The notes under the pieces: model-generated
Seen by the model: only the letters and a program-made list of their open reading frames with translations
Told to the model about the DNA's origin: nothing
Database searches by the model: none
Program-made: the position numbers and the translations under genes
Part shown: positions 7,344 through 16,310 of the stretch, one piece after another
Layout: every line of letters starts with the position of its first letter
How positions within the stretch are numbered: the first letter of the stretch is position 1
NCBI GenBank assembly: GCA_036501535.1
Contig: DASYAE010000157.1
Span: 62,001-126,000 of the forward strand
From: DASYAE01 sp036501535
GTDB lineage: Bacteria > Actinomycetota > Actinomycetes > Streptomycetales > Catenulisporaceae
Length of the DNA stretch: 64,000 nt
Direction of reading: 5' to 3'

Positions 7344-7605
7344 ACCTGCGGTTTCGCCGTTTTCCACGCGATACTTCTGCGTTGTTGCTGCTGTGCGAGT
7401 CCGGATGCACCATTCGCCTGTGGAAGCCAACCGATGACACGCGAGGCCGCCTGGAAGCGGCCGCCTTCGGTTTGAGATTCCCCGGGCGAGGTGAGGCCCC
7501 CGCTCTCGCACGACTATCCTGTCATGGGTGATCGGCGGTGTCACTGCTTGCCGAGCAACTTCCCGGAAAATCTTTACCGGTCGAACCGAGCAGACGGGAA
7601 CGGCG

Positions 7606-8280
7606 TTGGCCACGGACACGTCAGGTACGGATGTGCGAGCACGTTCACCGCGCGCCGTCCTGCGCCCCCGGCCCGAACCCGCCGGGGGTTCGGGAGGTTC
7701 GCCCACGTGGCGGACGATCAAGCAGGTCATGGACAAGGTGCTGTTGGCCGCAGTGTGCTTCGCCGTCGCATGGGCGCTGACGAACGGGGTCTACCTGGCT
7801 CAGCGCGCGATCAAGAACCGCTCGGTCATCTCGGTGCACACGGGCAGCGGACCGGCCGTCATGATCGATACTCAGCGCGGCGAGCAGCGCCCTTCCCTGC
7901 TGCTGCGCAAGACGCTGCTGACCGGCGAGCAGACGGCCAAGGTCTCGGTCTCGGTGGCGAACGACGGGCCTGACGGGATCACCGTCGGGGCGGCGCTACT
8001 CACCGGGCCGTACCTGTCGGGCGCCGTGAAACTTGCGGCGGCGGGGCAGGGTTATGTCGGCGCGGGCACGGACATCCTGATGACCGGCATCGTCACGGTG
8101 AACTGCACGGCCGCGGCGCGGGTCGGCCAGGCCACGATCGACGGGCGCACGCTGCCCGATCTGGGGCTGCCGACCTCGGTCTCGTTCCCGGCGACTGACG
8201 CCGACGGCGCGACGCACCAGGAGAATCTCACCATCGACACCGACGCGTATGCGCTGCAGAGCCAGGTGTGCACCAAGTGA
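7606..8280 (+). CDS. Membrane-anchored extracytoplasmic protein, first of two tandem paralogues
   Basis: About 224 residues: a Pro/Arg-rich cytosolic N-terminus, one transmembrane helix (VLLAAVCFAVAWALTNGVYLA) and a ~150-residue exported domain predicted to be beta-rich (VSVANDGPDGITVGAALL...). The exported domain has two cysteines (VNCTAAA and QVCTK at the C-terminus) that could form a disulfide. The start is uncertain: TTG 7606 follows GACGGGA and marks where GC3 rises; GTG 7528 and ATG 7729 are alternatives. Its stop overlaps the next gene in GTGA, so the two are translationally coupled. I do not recognise the family. Confidence 0.65.
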   Translation: MATDTSGTDVRARSPRAVLRPRPEPAGGSGGSPTWRTIKQVMDKVLLAAVCFAVAWALTNGVYLAQRAIKNRSVISVHTGSGPAVMIDTQRGEQRPSLLLRKTLLTGEQTAKVSVSVANDGPDGITVGAALLTGPYLSGAVKLAAAGQGYVGAGTDILMTGIVTVNCTAAARVGQATIDGRTLPDLGLPTSVSFPATDADGATHQENLTIDTDAYALQSQVCTK

Positions 8281-9038
8281 CCGCGAATCAGGGTCCGAAG
8301 CAGGCTCGGGAGCAGTCGGCCCGCGCAACAGCCGCGGACGCGACCGCCGACGGCACTGTCGCGGAGACGGCCTCCGAGAGCGCCGCAGCCGAGTCGACGT
8401 CGGCCGACGCGGCAGCCGAAGCAGACGCACTCGTCGCGGCGAACGGCTCGGCGAGCGCGAAGGCCCCGGCACCTCTCCAGCCCTCGGACGCCGGCGAGCC
8501 GCCGGCGCGCGAGCCGGACGACCCGGGAGCCGACGGCGCACGCTGGCGCAGACGCTTCGTCCTGGTCGCCGTCGCGGTGGTGGCCGTGGTCGCCGGCGTG
8601 ATCGGCAGCTGGGCCTACAACATCGGCTTCGCGTCCCGGGCGGCCGACAACTCGGCGATCATGCGGTCCGGCGCCGATCCGTCGACGTTCCTGAACCCGA
8701 CGTCCGATCGGCACAGCGTGGTGCTGCCCGTCGCCAACAACAGCCCGGACGCGGTGACCGTCGTCGGGGCGTATATACAGGCGGACCAGTCCATCAAGTG
8801 GAACGGCGACGAGATCAGCATCCCAGCCGGGCAGACCGCGAACGTCGTGATGGTCACGCCGGACTCGTGCCCGGTGACCGTGCTGCCCCAACTGCAGCCG
8901 GCGCAGGCGGAGGTGTACCTGCGAGTCACCACGGTGAACGGCAAGCCGCACGGCATCACGCTGGCCTATACCGGCGTGGTGGCCTACGCGGTGGCCGAGT
9001 GCCAGATCGCCAACGCCGCGGCGGGCATCGCGCCTTGA
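8277..9038 (+). CDS. Membrane-anchored extracytoplasmic protein, second tandem paralogue
   Basis: A 253-residue protein. It has a long Ala/Glu-rich cytosolic N-terminus (~90 residues), an RWRRR stop-transfer charge cluster, one transmembrane helix (FVLVAVAVVAVVAGVIGSWAY) and an exported domain. That domain aligns by eye with the upstream gene: LPVANNSPDAVTVVGAYI against VSVANDGPDGITVGAALL, with two conserved cysteines (DSCPVT, AECQIA). The GTG start at 8277 overlaps the previous stop by four bases, giving tight coupling. The function is unknown. Duplication with conserved topology suggests a hetero-oligomer at the cell surface. Confidence 0.7.
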   Translation: MTANQGPKQAREQSARATAADATADGTVAETASESAAAESTSADAAAEADALVAANGSASAKAPAPLQPSDAGEPPAREPDDPGADGARWRRRFVLVAVAVVAVVAGVIGSWAYNIGFASRAADNSAIMRSGADPSTFLNPTSDRHSVVLPVANNSPDAVTVVGAYIQADQSIKWNGDEISIPAGQTANVVMVTPDSCPVTVLPQLQPAQAEVYLRVTTVNGKPHGITLAYTGVVAYAVAECQIANAAAGIAP

Positions 9039-9079
9039 GCCGGTCCGCCGTCCGGAGGCCCGGGCCGGCGCCGAGCGGG

Positions 9080-11353
9080 TCAGGCGACCTCCGCGTCCCC
9101 GGCGCCGCCCTCTTCTGCGACCTCTGATTCAGTGGGTGCAGGTTCGGTGAGCTCTGACTCGGTCGCCGGTGCGCCGACAGTCAGCGCGAGCACCTCGGCG
9201 CCGTAGCGGTTCAGCTTCGCCGCGCCGACGCCGGGGATCGCGGCGAGTTGAGCCCGGTCCACCGGGCACGCCTCGGCGATCGCGGTGAGCGTCGCGTCGG
9301 TGAAGATGACATACGCGGGCAGCGACTGCTCCCGGGCGCTGGCCGAGCGCCACTCGCGCAGCCGCTCGAACAGCGCCTCGTCCACGTCGGCCGGGCAGTC
9401 CGCGCAGCGGCCGAGCTTGCGCTCCACCGGCTCGATGAGCGAGCGGCCGCACACCCGGCAGCGCACCGGGCCGGCCCGCTTCTGCTTGCGGCCCTCCTCG
9501 CCGGACCGGCCGGTGCCGCGCCGGACCACGCCGCCCGCGGAGCCGTCGGACCGGGCGCCCTGGGCCTCCCCCAGCCGGTCCAGGAACCGCGACGGGCGGC
9601 GGGAGGCGCGGCCGCCGGGAGCCCGGGACAGCGACCACGAAAGCGAGAGGCCGGCCCGCGCCCGCGTCACGCCGACGTAGAGCAGCCTGCGCTCCTCCTC
9701 GACCTGGTCGGGCGTCTCGGCGTAGCTGATCGGCAGCAGCCCCTCGGTCAGGCCGACCAGCGCGACCGCGTCCCACTCGAGCCCCTTGGCGGAGTGCAGT
9801 GAGGCGAGGGTGACCCCGTCGACCGAGGGCGCGTGCTGCACCGCCTTGCGCTCGTCGAGTTCGTGCACGAATTCGTCCAGGCCCGCCTCGGGGTGCGCGG
9901 CGGCGTATTCATCGGCCAGATCCGCCAGCGCGGCCCGGGACTCCCACACCTCGCGGCTGCGGCCGGAGCCCTGCGGCGGCGCGGGCGTCCAGCCCAGGCC
10001 GGCGAGCACTGCGCGCACCGCCTCGGGCAGCGTCTCGGTCGGCAGCGCATCAGCAGACTGCGCTTCAACGGACAGCGTTTCAACAGACACCGCTTCAGTA
10101 GACAATGCTTTGGCAGACTTCGCCGCGCCGCGCATGAGCAGCACGGCCTGCTTCACCTCGGTCCGGTCGAAGTACCGCTCCACGCCGCGAACGACATAAG
10201 GCACCGACACATCCGACAGCGCCTGCTCGTATGCCTCCGACTGGGCGTTGATGCGGAACAGCACCGCGACGCCGGACGGCCTGACGCCGCTGTCGATCAG
10301 CTTCTTGATCCAGCCGGCGACGCCGGCCGCCTCGGCCGGCTCGTCCGGGTATTCGCAGTACTCGACCGCCGGGCCGGCCGGCCGCTGCGCGACGAGTTCG
10401 AGCCGGGCGCGGGCGGTGCGCCGCTGCGTCGCGGTGTCCGAGGGCGCCTGCGCGAGCAGCGCGTTGGCCAGGCCGACGACCTGCGGGGTGGAGCGGTAGT
10501 CGCGGACCAGCCGGACGACGGTCGCGTCCGGGTACCGGTCCGGGAAGTCCAGCAGGTACTCCGGGCTCGCCCCGGTGAACGAGTAAATGGTCTGACTCGC
10601 GTCGCCGACCACGCAGACCGCGTCGCGCCGCCCGAGCCAGCACTCCAGCAGCCGCTGCTGCAGCGGGTTGACGTCCTGGTACTCGTCCACGACGAAGTGC
10701 CGGTACTGGTCGCGCACCCGGTCGGCGATGTCCGGGCGGGTGTCCAGCACGCCGATGGTCAGCAGCAGCACGTCCTCGAAGTCGATCGCGCCGCGCTCCC
10801 GCTTGATCGCCTCGTAGGCCCCGTAGATGCGCGCGGTCTCGGCCGGGTCGCGCGGCGCCGACCGGCCGGCCTTGGCCGCGGCGGTGACGTAGTCGTCCGG
10901 AACGGTCTGGGTCGCCTTCGCCCACTCGATCTCGCCGGCGAGGTCGCGCAGCTGGGCCCGGTCCACCCGCAGCCGGCAGGCCGACGCGGCCTCGGCGACC
11001 AGCGGCAGCTTGGTGTCGACGAGCTGCGGCGGCGGCCCGCCGACCGTGTGCGGCCAGAAGTACTGGAGCTGGCGCAGCGCCGCCGAGTGGAAGGTCCGGG
11101 CCTGCACCATGCCCGCGCCGAGGTGCCGGAGGCGCCCGCGCATCTCCCCGGCCGCGCGGGCGGTGAACGTGACGGCGAGGATCTGGTTGGGCGCGATGGC
11201 TCCGGTCGCGACGCCGTAGGCGATCCGGTGCGTGATCGCCCGGGTCTTGCCGGTGCCGGCGCCGGCCAGTACGCAGACGGGGCCGTGCAGCGCTGTCGCG
11301 ACCGCGCGCTGTTCGGGATCGAGGCCGGTCAGGAGTGCTTCCGGGTCCGCCAT
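9080..11353 (-). CDS. uvrD2: UvrD2-type ATP-dependent DNA helicase with tetracysteine and HRDC domains
   Basis: A 757-residue superfamily 1A 3'-5' helicase. Walker A is GAGTGKT (31-37), motif II DEYQD (223-227), motif III-like VVGDASQTIYSFTGA, motif V LHSAKGLEWDAV and motif VI RLLYVGVTRAR. After the helicase core comes a four-cysteine knuckle (Cys632, Cys635, Cys650, Cys653) and an HRDC-like domain (~661-727). That is the architecture of mycobacterial UvrD2 (Rv3198c), and the divergent neighbour is mycoredoxin as in mycobacteria. A low-complexity Ser/Thr/Glu/Ala insertion (about 416-443) interrupts the core. Expected role: DNA unwinding in repair. Confidence 0.92.
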   Translation of the reverse strand: MADPEALLTGLDPEQRAVATALHGPVCVLAGAGTGKTRAITHRIAYGVATGAIAPNQILAVTFTARAAGEMRGRLRHLGAGMVQARTFHSAALRQLQYFWPHTVGGPPPQLVDTKLPLVAEAASACRLRVDRAQLRDLAGEIEWAKATQTVPDDYVTAAAKAGRSAPRDPAETARIYGAYEAIKRERGAIDFEDVLLLTIGVLDTRPDIADRVRDQYRHFVVDEYQDVNPLQQRLLECWLGRRDAVCVVGDASQTIYSFTGASPEYLLDFPDRYPDATVVRLVRDYRSTPQVVGLANALLAQAPSDTATQRRTARARLELVAQRPAGPAVEYCEYPDEPAEAAGVAGWIKKLIDSGVRPSGVAVLFRINAQSEAYEQALSDVSVPYVVRGVERYFDRTEVKQAVLLMRGAAKSAKALSTEAVSVETLSVEAQSADALPTETLPEAVRAVLAGLGWTPAPPQGSGRSREVWESRAALADLADEYAAAHPEAGLDEFVHELDERKAVQHAPSVDGVTLASLHSAKGLEWDAVALVGLTEGLLPISYAETPDQVEEERRLLYVGVTRARAGLSLSWSLSRAPGGRASRRPSRFLDRLGEAQGARSDGSAGGVVRRGTGRSGEEGRKQKRAGPVRCRVCGRSLIEPVERKLGRCADCPADVDEALFERLREWRSASAREQSLPAYVIFTDATLTAIAEACPVDRAQLAAIPGVGAAKLNRYGAEVLALTVGAPATESELTEPAPTESEVAEEGGAGDAEVA
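10025..10105 (-). repeat. In-frame tandem repeat inside uvrD2
   Basis: This stretch encodes a degenerate STEAVSVETLSVEAQSADAL array, five-residue steps of the type (S/T)xE(A/T)(V/L). The surrounding helicase motifs are intact, so it is a tolerated insertion between core motifs. Similar short repeats occur in the adnA and DEAD-box helicase genes of this window. Confidence 0.6.
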
Positions 11354-11597
11354 GGCGCTATCTTCTCAGCCGCTGCCGACAACGCGCCGGGCTGCCGCCG
11401 AAATCGGGGCCACGGCGCAGAAGTCCGGACGGCCGGGCCCGGCGCCGGCCGCGTGCCGCGCGGCCCGGAAGATTCCGGCGCGCGCGGGCGTTGACGCGGA
11501 TGTACGGCCCCGGTGCCGGCAAAGCCGTGATCATCGGCACAGACTCCGCCAGGGCCGCGCCCCGCAGGATTACGCGAGAGAGGGACGGGATACGACC

Positions 11598-11840
11598 GTG
11601 GCTGCGCAGATCACGATGTACTCGACACCGTGGTGCGGTTATTGCAAAAGGCTGAAAGGCCAGATGGACCGGGCCGGGATCGAGTTCGCCGAGGTGGACA
11701 TAGAGCAGCACCCCGAGGCGGCCGATTTCGTCATGTCGGTCAACAATGGCAACCAGACCGTGCCCACCGTGCTGTTCGCCGACGGCTCGGCGCTGACCAA
11801 CCCGTCGCTCGCCCAAGTACAGGCGAAGATCACCGCCTGA
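11598..11840 (+). CDS. mrx1: Mycoredoxin (glutaredoxin-like, CGYC)
   Basis: An 80-residue glutaredoxin-fold protein with the active site WCGYC (Cys13, Cys16), the cis-proline TVPTV and the NPS turn near the C-terminus. It matches mycoredoxin-1, which reduces mycothiol-mixed disulfides in actinobacteria. GTG 11598 follows AGGGACGGGA; the longer upstream frame is not needed. It is divergent from uvrD2 across a 244-bp promoter region, as in mycobacteria (Rv3198A beside Rv3198c). Confidence 0.9.
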   Translation: MAAQITMYSTPWCGYCKRLKGQMDRAGIEFAEVDIEQHPEAADFVMSVNNGNQTVPTVLFADGSALTNPSLAQVQAKITA

Positions 11841-11962
11841 CCGCGGCCCGCGCGAGCCGGCCGGGACCGCTTGGACCGCCGGGACTGCCGAAAGGTCCAG
11901 ACCACCAGTGGGGCTCACGGGGTCGGCGGGAAGGCGGAATCGCCGGGGGCATATGCCTCATC

Positions 11963-11995
11963 AGGACCCGGACCATATCAATCGGTCCGGGTCCT
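11963..11995 (+). terminator. Terminator after mycoredoxin
   Basis: AGGACCCGGACC (11963-11974) and GGTCCGGGTCCT (11984-11995) form a perfect 12-bp stem with a 9-nt loop. The stem is followed by TTTC. It lies about 120 nt downstream of the mycoredoxin stop and before the ABC ATPase promoter region. Confidence 0.65.
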
Positions 11996-12075
11996 TTCAC
12001 CGAAAGCTTTAGTAACGCTCTCGCCAAGCGGTGTTAACCCGGGATAGGTTGCCCACGCGCCAAATGCACAACCCG

Positions 12076-12085
12076 CAAGCGCTTG
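12076..12085. promoter_or_regulatory. LacI-type operator candidate upstream of the MsiK-like gene
   Basis: CAAGCGCTTG is a perfect CG-centred palindrome lying 37 bp before the ATPase start codon. LacI-family sugar regulators of actinomycetes bind GCGC-centred palindromes of this kind. Control of a multiple-sugar importer ATPase by such a repressor is a reasonable inference; no lacI gene is in the window. Confidence 0.45.
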
Positions 12086-12122
12086 TTTCAATGTCGCTGC
12101 TATCGGTTTCTGGTGGGCACCC

Positions 12123-13220
12123 ATGGCCGCAGTGGAGTTCGTCGACGCTTCGCACACCTACGAGGGCATGAAGACCCCCGCCGTCTCCCGGCTGAACCTG
12201 CGGATCGAGTCCGGCGAGTTCATGGTGCTGCTCGGGGCGAGCGGCTGCGGGAAGACGACCGCGCTGCGGATGCTGGCCGGCCTGGAGACCGTGGACACCG
12301 GCGCGGTGCTGATCGACGGCCGGGACGTGAGCGAGGAGCTACCGGGCGACCGCGACATCGCGATGGTTTTCCAGAACTACGCGCTCTATCCGCAGATGAC
12401 GGTGGCGGAGAACCTCGGCTTCCGGATGACGCTGACCGGCGCGCCGCACTCGGCGGTGGCCCGGCGGGTGCGCCGGATGGCCTCGCAGCTGGAGCTGACC
12501 GACACGCTGGCCCGGCTCCCGCGCACGCTGTCCGGCGGCGAGCAGCAGCGGGTGGCGATGGGCCGGGCGCTGATGCGCGAGCCGAAGGTCTTCCTGATGG
12601 ACGAGCCCCTCGGCGCGCTCGACGCCAAGCTGCGCACCGACGTGCGTTCGCAGATCGTCGAACTGCAGAAGCGGCTGCACACCACGACGCTGTACGTGAC
12701 ACACGATCAGATCGAAGCGATGACGATGGGCGACCGCATCGCGGTCATGCGGGACGGCATCCTGCTGCAGTGCGACACGCCGCTGGCCCTGTACGACAAC
12801 CCGATGAACGCCTACGTGGCCGAGTTCATCGGGTCCCCGCCGATGAACCTGCTGCGGGCCCGGGTGGAGCACGACTGGGCCGTGGTCGGCGACGTGGACG
12901 TGATCGAGATCCCGCTGGCCCGCACCGCGGTGGCCCAGCTCTCCTCGGCCGAGGTGCTCGTCGGCTTCCGGCCGGACACGGTCCAGCTGACGGCGCCGGG
13001 CCACGGCCTCTACGCGCACGTCGAGGCGGTCGAGAACCTCGGCTACGTCGCCTACGCGCACTGCATCACCGGCGTCGGCGAGGGCCGCCGGACCATCATC
13101 GTGCGCTGCGAGCCGTACACCGCGCCGCGGCCGGGCTCGGCGGTCGGCCTGCAGGTCGACCGCGGCGCGATCCGCTTCTTCGAGCCGAGCACGGGTCGCC
13201 GGCTGGCCGCGGCGGCGTGA
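12123..13220 (+). CDS. msiK: MsiK/UgpC-type ATPase of sugar ABC importers
   Basis: A 365-residue ATPase of the MalK/UgpC/MsiK family, which energises several carbohydrate ABC importers in actinomycetes. Walker A is GASGCGKT (38-45), the Q-loop FQNYALYP, signature LSGGEQQRVAMGRA (136-150), Walker B VFLMDE (156-161) and the switch His194 (VTHD). The C-terminal ~130 residues are the regulatory OB-fold domain. The signature glutamate replaces the more usual LSGGQ. The gene stands alone without permease or binding-protein genes, typical of MsiK. A LacI-type palindrome lies upstream. Confidence 0.85.
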   Translation: MAAVEFVDASHTYEGMKTPAVSRLNLRIESGEFMVLLGASGCGKTTALRMLAGLETVDTGAVLIDGRDVSEELPGDRDIAMVFQNYALYPQMTVAENLGFRMTLTGAPHSAVARRVRRMASQLELTDTLARLPRTLSGGEQQRVAMGRALMREPKVFLMDEPLGALDAKLRTDVRSQIVELQKRLHTTTLYVTHDQIEAMTMGDRIAVMRDGILLQCDTPLALYDNPMNAYVAEFIGSPPMNLLRARVEHDWAVVGDVDVIEIPLARTAVAQLSSAEVLVGFRPDTVQLTAPGHGLYAHVEAVENLGYVAYAHCITGVGEGRRTIIVRCEPYTAPRPGSAVGLQVDRGAIRFFEPSTGRRLAAAA

Positions 13221-13245
13221 GCCGGCACAGCTGCTGCGGAGCCGA

Positions 13246-13689
13246 CTAAAGCTCGTAGTCCTCCGCGAGGTCGTCCCAGGCGAGACCGCGTACGGCGGCC
13301 GCGACGAACCCGGCGACCGGGTCGGCCAGGTCCTCCTGGAACCAGACGACCGTGAGCCAGGACCGGTGCATGACGTCGTCGAGTCCTTCGTCGATGCGGT
13401 GCGACTCGAACGAGCCGCGGCAGTGCACTGCGGGCAGCTCCTCGACCGGGCCGAACGCCAGGTGCTCCGACCCCGGGTCCGGGTAGCGGCGCGGCGGGGT
13501 GATCACGTGGACCGGCTGCGTCCGATAGGCGGATTCACGGCGTTGCGCGAGCCTCGCCAACAGCGCGTCGTTCACGAGCGCGCAGGGATAGCCCTCCAGG
13601 AAGCCCGAGTAGGTGGAGAAGATCTCCAGCCGCGTCAGCTCGATGTCGCGTCCTGATCGCAGAACCGTCGTCGCAAGGGCCACGGCCAC
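13246..13689 (-). CDS. Conserved actinobacterial protein of unknown function
   Basis: A 147-residue soluble protein, VAVALATTVLRSGRDIELTRLEIFSTYSGFLEGYPCALVNDALLARL..., ending LAWDDLAEDYEL. The segments TYSGFLEGYPC and VHVITPPRRYPD look like conserved cores; I have an impression of similar unnamed proteins in Streptomyces. GTG 13689 is used because the frame beyond it overlaps nudC. It follows nudC on the same strand with a 29-bp gap and is probably co-transcribed with it. No catalytic motif is evident. Confidence 0.7.
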   Translation of the reverse strand: MAVALATTVLRSGRDIELTRLEIFSTYSGFLEGYPCALVNDALLARLAQRRESAYRTQPVHVITPPRRYPDPGSEHLAFGPVEELPAVHCRGSFESHRIDEGLDDVMHRSWLTVVWFQEDLADPVAGFVAAAVRGLAWDDLAEDYEL

Positions 13690-13718
13690 GATTGTGGCAG
13701 CCGGGCGCCCGCGCCCGG

Positions 13719-14780
13719 TCAGCCGCGGCCGCGCGCGTCCGGAAGCGTGCCGCCGTACCAGTGCTCGATCAGGGCCCTGGCGATGGAGAGCCGGTTCGCC
13801 GCCCTGATCTCCCCGGCCCGGATCGCCTCGGCCAGGCCGGCCCGGCCGTACCACCGCAGCTCCCGCATCTCGTTGCCGTCGGCCGTGGTCCGCTCCGGAT
13901 CGGCGACCAGCGCGGTGAAGCCGAGCATGATGCTGGCCGGGAACGGCCAGGGCTGGCTGCCGAGGTAGATCGCCTGCGTCACGGTCAGCGCGGCCTCCTC
14001 GGCCACCTCGCGGGCCACCGCCTGCTCCAGCGACTCGCCCGGCTCGACGAAGCCGGCCAGCACGGAGAAGCGGCCCGGCTCCCACGCGGCGTTGCGGCCG
14101 AGCAGCAGCCGCGCCTCCGGGTCGTCGGCGGGCCGGTCGGTGACCGCCATGATCACGGCCGGGTCGGTGCGCGGGTAGTGCTCGCGGCCGCAGCGCGCGC
14201 AGCGGCGCAGGTGGCCGGCGGCGGCCAGGTCGGTCGGGTTGCCGCAGTTGGGGCAGAAGCCGTGCGAGGCGTGCCAGTGCTCGAGCGCGACCGCGTGCGC
14301 GAACAGCGCGGCGTCCCGGTCGTCGAGCAGGGCGCCGACCTCGCGCAGCGAAGCCGGCCGGGCGTCGCCGTCGAGGCGGCCGGGCAGCGACTCCACGGGC
14401 ACCGCGAAGTACATCGCGCCGCGCTCGTCCCGGCCGAGAAGGTAGCGGTCGCCCTCCGGCGCGTCATAGACGGGAACGGTGATCAGCCTGGTGCGATCCG
14501 TGTCCGGCAGGTCCGGATCCGGCTCGTCGACCACGAGGGCCTGGCCCTGGCAGACCACCAGGACCCGGGTGTCCGGGCTGGACCACGCGGCGGCCAGGCC
14601 CAGCTCGTCGAGCCGCAGCTCGGCGTTGCGGTCGTGCCCGGACCGGGACAGCGGCGGGCGCACGGCCGGGCTCGCCGGGGCCGAACCGGGGTCGGCCGAG
14701 TCGGCCGACGACGACGCGCGCGGGCCGGCCACCCGCGTCTCGTCCCGCCGCGTCCCAGCATCCTGAGTTTCGGTGCTCAC
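13719..14780 (-). CDS. nudC: NADH pyrophosphatase / RNA deNADding Nudix hydrolase NudC
   Basis: A 353-residue Nudix hydrolase. It has a four-cysteine zinc ribbon (Cys176, Cys179, Cys194, Cys197), a Nudix box GFVEPGESLEQAVAREVAEEAAL (243-265) and the NudC signature SQPWPFPAS, which selects NAD(H) and NAD-capped RNA. The Nudix glycine near the end of the box is alanine here. The N-terminal ~50 residues are low-complexity and probably disordered. GTG 14780 follows a GGGGGAAG sequence. The mycobacterial orthologue also sits near uvrD2 and adnAB. Confidence 0.9.
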   Translation of the reverse strand: MSTETQDAGTRRDETRVAGPRASSSADSADPGSAPASPAVRPPLSRSGHDRNAELRLDELGLAAAWSSPDTRVLVVCQGQALVVDEPDPDLPDTDRTRLITVPVYDAPEGDRYLLGRDERGAMYFAVPVESLPGRLDGDARPASLREVGALLDDRDAALFAHAVALEHWHASHGFCPNCGNPTDLAAAGHLRRCARCGREHYPRTDPAVIMAVTDRPADDPEARLLLGRNAAWEPGRFSVLAGFVEPGESLEQAVAREVAEEAALTVTQAIYLGSQPWPFPASIMLGFTALVADPERTTADGNEMRELRWYGRAGLAEAIRAGEIRAANRLSIARALIEHWYGGTLPDARGRG

Positions 14781-14866
14781 CACTGCCGTGCTTCCCCCAC
14801 TATTTCGGGTGCCGGTCCGCCGCCTCGTCGCGGGCGGACCCGACACACGGCAACAGTTGTATGTGA

Positions 14867-16282
14867 TCAATTGTTCCCTGCGAGGTCTTCCCACAGGTAC
14901 GCGGCCGCCTCGGCGCCCCTGAGCAGCCGGCTCAGCTCGGCGTACTCGTTTGGGCTGTGCGCGCCGTTCTCCGGCAGCACGACGCCGAGGAAGACCACCG
15001 GGGCGAGCACGTGCTGCAGGTCCGCCTCGGGCCCCGAGCCGCCGCCGCGGGTGTAGAGGACCTCCGGGGCCGGGCCGCCCGGCTCCGCCGCGAAGGCGCG
15101 GCCGACCGCGCGGGCGACCGCCTGGAGCGCGGGGTGGTCCAGCGGGGTCCGGCAGGGCCGCACGCCCTCGCCCTCGAACCAGAGGTCGTATTCGATGCCG
15201 GCGGGTACCCGCGCGGCGAGCCACTGCTCGAAGGCCCGGGCCACCGCGGCCGGCTCCTGGTCGGCGACCAGCCGGAAGGAGACCTTGGCGTGCGCCTCGG
15301 CCGGGATGATCGTCTTCACCCCGCTGCCGGTGTGGCCGGCCCAGATCCCGTTGACCTCGGCGGTGGGCCGGGCCCCGACCCGCTCCAGGGTGCTGAATCC
15401 GGCCTCGCCCAGCGTGACCCGCGACTCGGCGACGCGCAGCCAGGCCGCCTCCTCGTAGGGCAGCCTGCCGAGCAGGTCGCGCTCGGCCGCGGTCATCTCC
15501 ACGACGTCGTCGTAGAACCCGGGGATGGTGATCCGGCGGTTCTCGTCGTGCAGCGCGGCCAGGATCCGGGCCAGCTCGACCGCCGGATTGGGCACGGCGC
15601 CGCCGAAGCCCCCGGAGTGCCGGTCGGTCGCCGGGCCGCGCAGGTCGATCTGGACGGCCACCAGGCCGCGCATGGAGGTGTTCACGCTCAGCGTGTCCGG
15701 GCCGAACATGGCGGTGTCGGAGACCACGACGACATCGCAGGCCAGCCGCTCGGCCTGCTCCCGCAGCAGCGCGGCGAAGTTCGGCGAGCCGGACTCCTCC
15801 TCGCCCTCGACGATCAGCTTGAGGTTGACCGCGGGGGCGGTGCGGCCGGTGGCGGCCAGATGCGCGCGCACGCCGAGCAGGTGGAAGAGGACCTGGCCCT
15901 TGTCGTCGGACGCGCCGCGCGCGTAGAGCCGGCCGTCGCGCTCGGCGGGCTCGAACGGCCCGGTCTTCCACAGCTCGAGCGGGGTGACCGGCTGGACGTC
16001 GTGGTGTCCGTACACGACGACGGTGGGCGCGTCCGGGTCGCCGCTGGGCCACTCGGCGAACACGGCCGGCAGTCCGTGCCCGCCGCCGGTCTCCCACACC
16101 TCGGCGACCGGGAAGCCGGTCGCGCGCAGCCTCGCCGCGAGCCATACGGCGGAGGCCCGCACGTCGGCGGCCCGGACGGGCTCGCTGGAGACGGACGGGA
16201 TGGCGAGCCAGGCCTTGAGGTCGTCGGCGAACTCGCTCGCGTGCCGGTTGACGTACGAGCGCACCGCAGCATCTGTCGACAT
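14867..16282 (-). CDS. M20-family metallodipeptidase
   Basis: A 471-residue peptidase of the M20 dipeptidase/CNDP group. Metal and catalytic segments are visible: YGHHDVQP (His94, Asp96 region), RGASDDKGQ (Asp126 region), EGEEESGS (Glu161-163), SDTAMF, GHTGSGVKTIIP and the C-terminal AHSPNEY. It is cytosolic, with no signal peptide. It should hydrolyse dipeptides or short acyl-amino-acid amides using two zinc ions. It lies 28 bp downstream of alaA on the same strand. Confidence 0.88.
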   Translation of the reverse strand: MSTDAAVRSYVNRHASEFADDLKAWLAIPSVSSEPVRAADVRASAVWLAARLRATGFPVAEVWETGGGHGLPAVFAEWPSGDPDAPTVVVYGHHDVQPVTPLELWKTGPFEPAERDGRLYARGASDDKGQVLFHLLGVRAHLAATGRTAPAVNLKLIVEGEEESGSPNFAALLREQAERLACDVVVVSDTAMFGPDTLSVNTSMRGLVAVQIDLRGPATDRHSGGFGGAVPNPAVELARILAALHDENRRITIPGFYDDVVEMTAAERDLLGRLPYEEAAWLRVAESRVTLGEAGFSTLERVGARPTAEVNGIWAGHTGSGVKTIIPAEAHAKVSFRLVADQEPAAVARAFEQWLAARVPAGIEYDLWFEGEGVRPCRTPLDHPALQAVARAVGRAFAAEPGGPAPEVLYTRGGGSGPEADLQHVLAPVVFLGVVLPENGAHSPNEYAELSRLLRGAEAAAYLWEDLAGNN

Positions 16283-16310
16283 GCCTCAGACCTTAAATCC
16301 CGTCGTCGTC

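Noticed and set aside
13719..16145. An 808-codon minus-strand frame covering nudC
   Set aside because: Only the last 353 codons are NudC. The rest is Arg/Gly-rich shadow sequence of the M20 dipeptidase in another frame.
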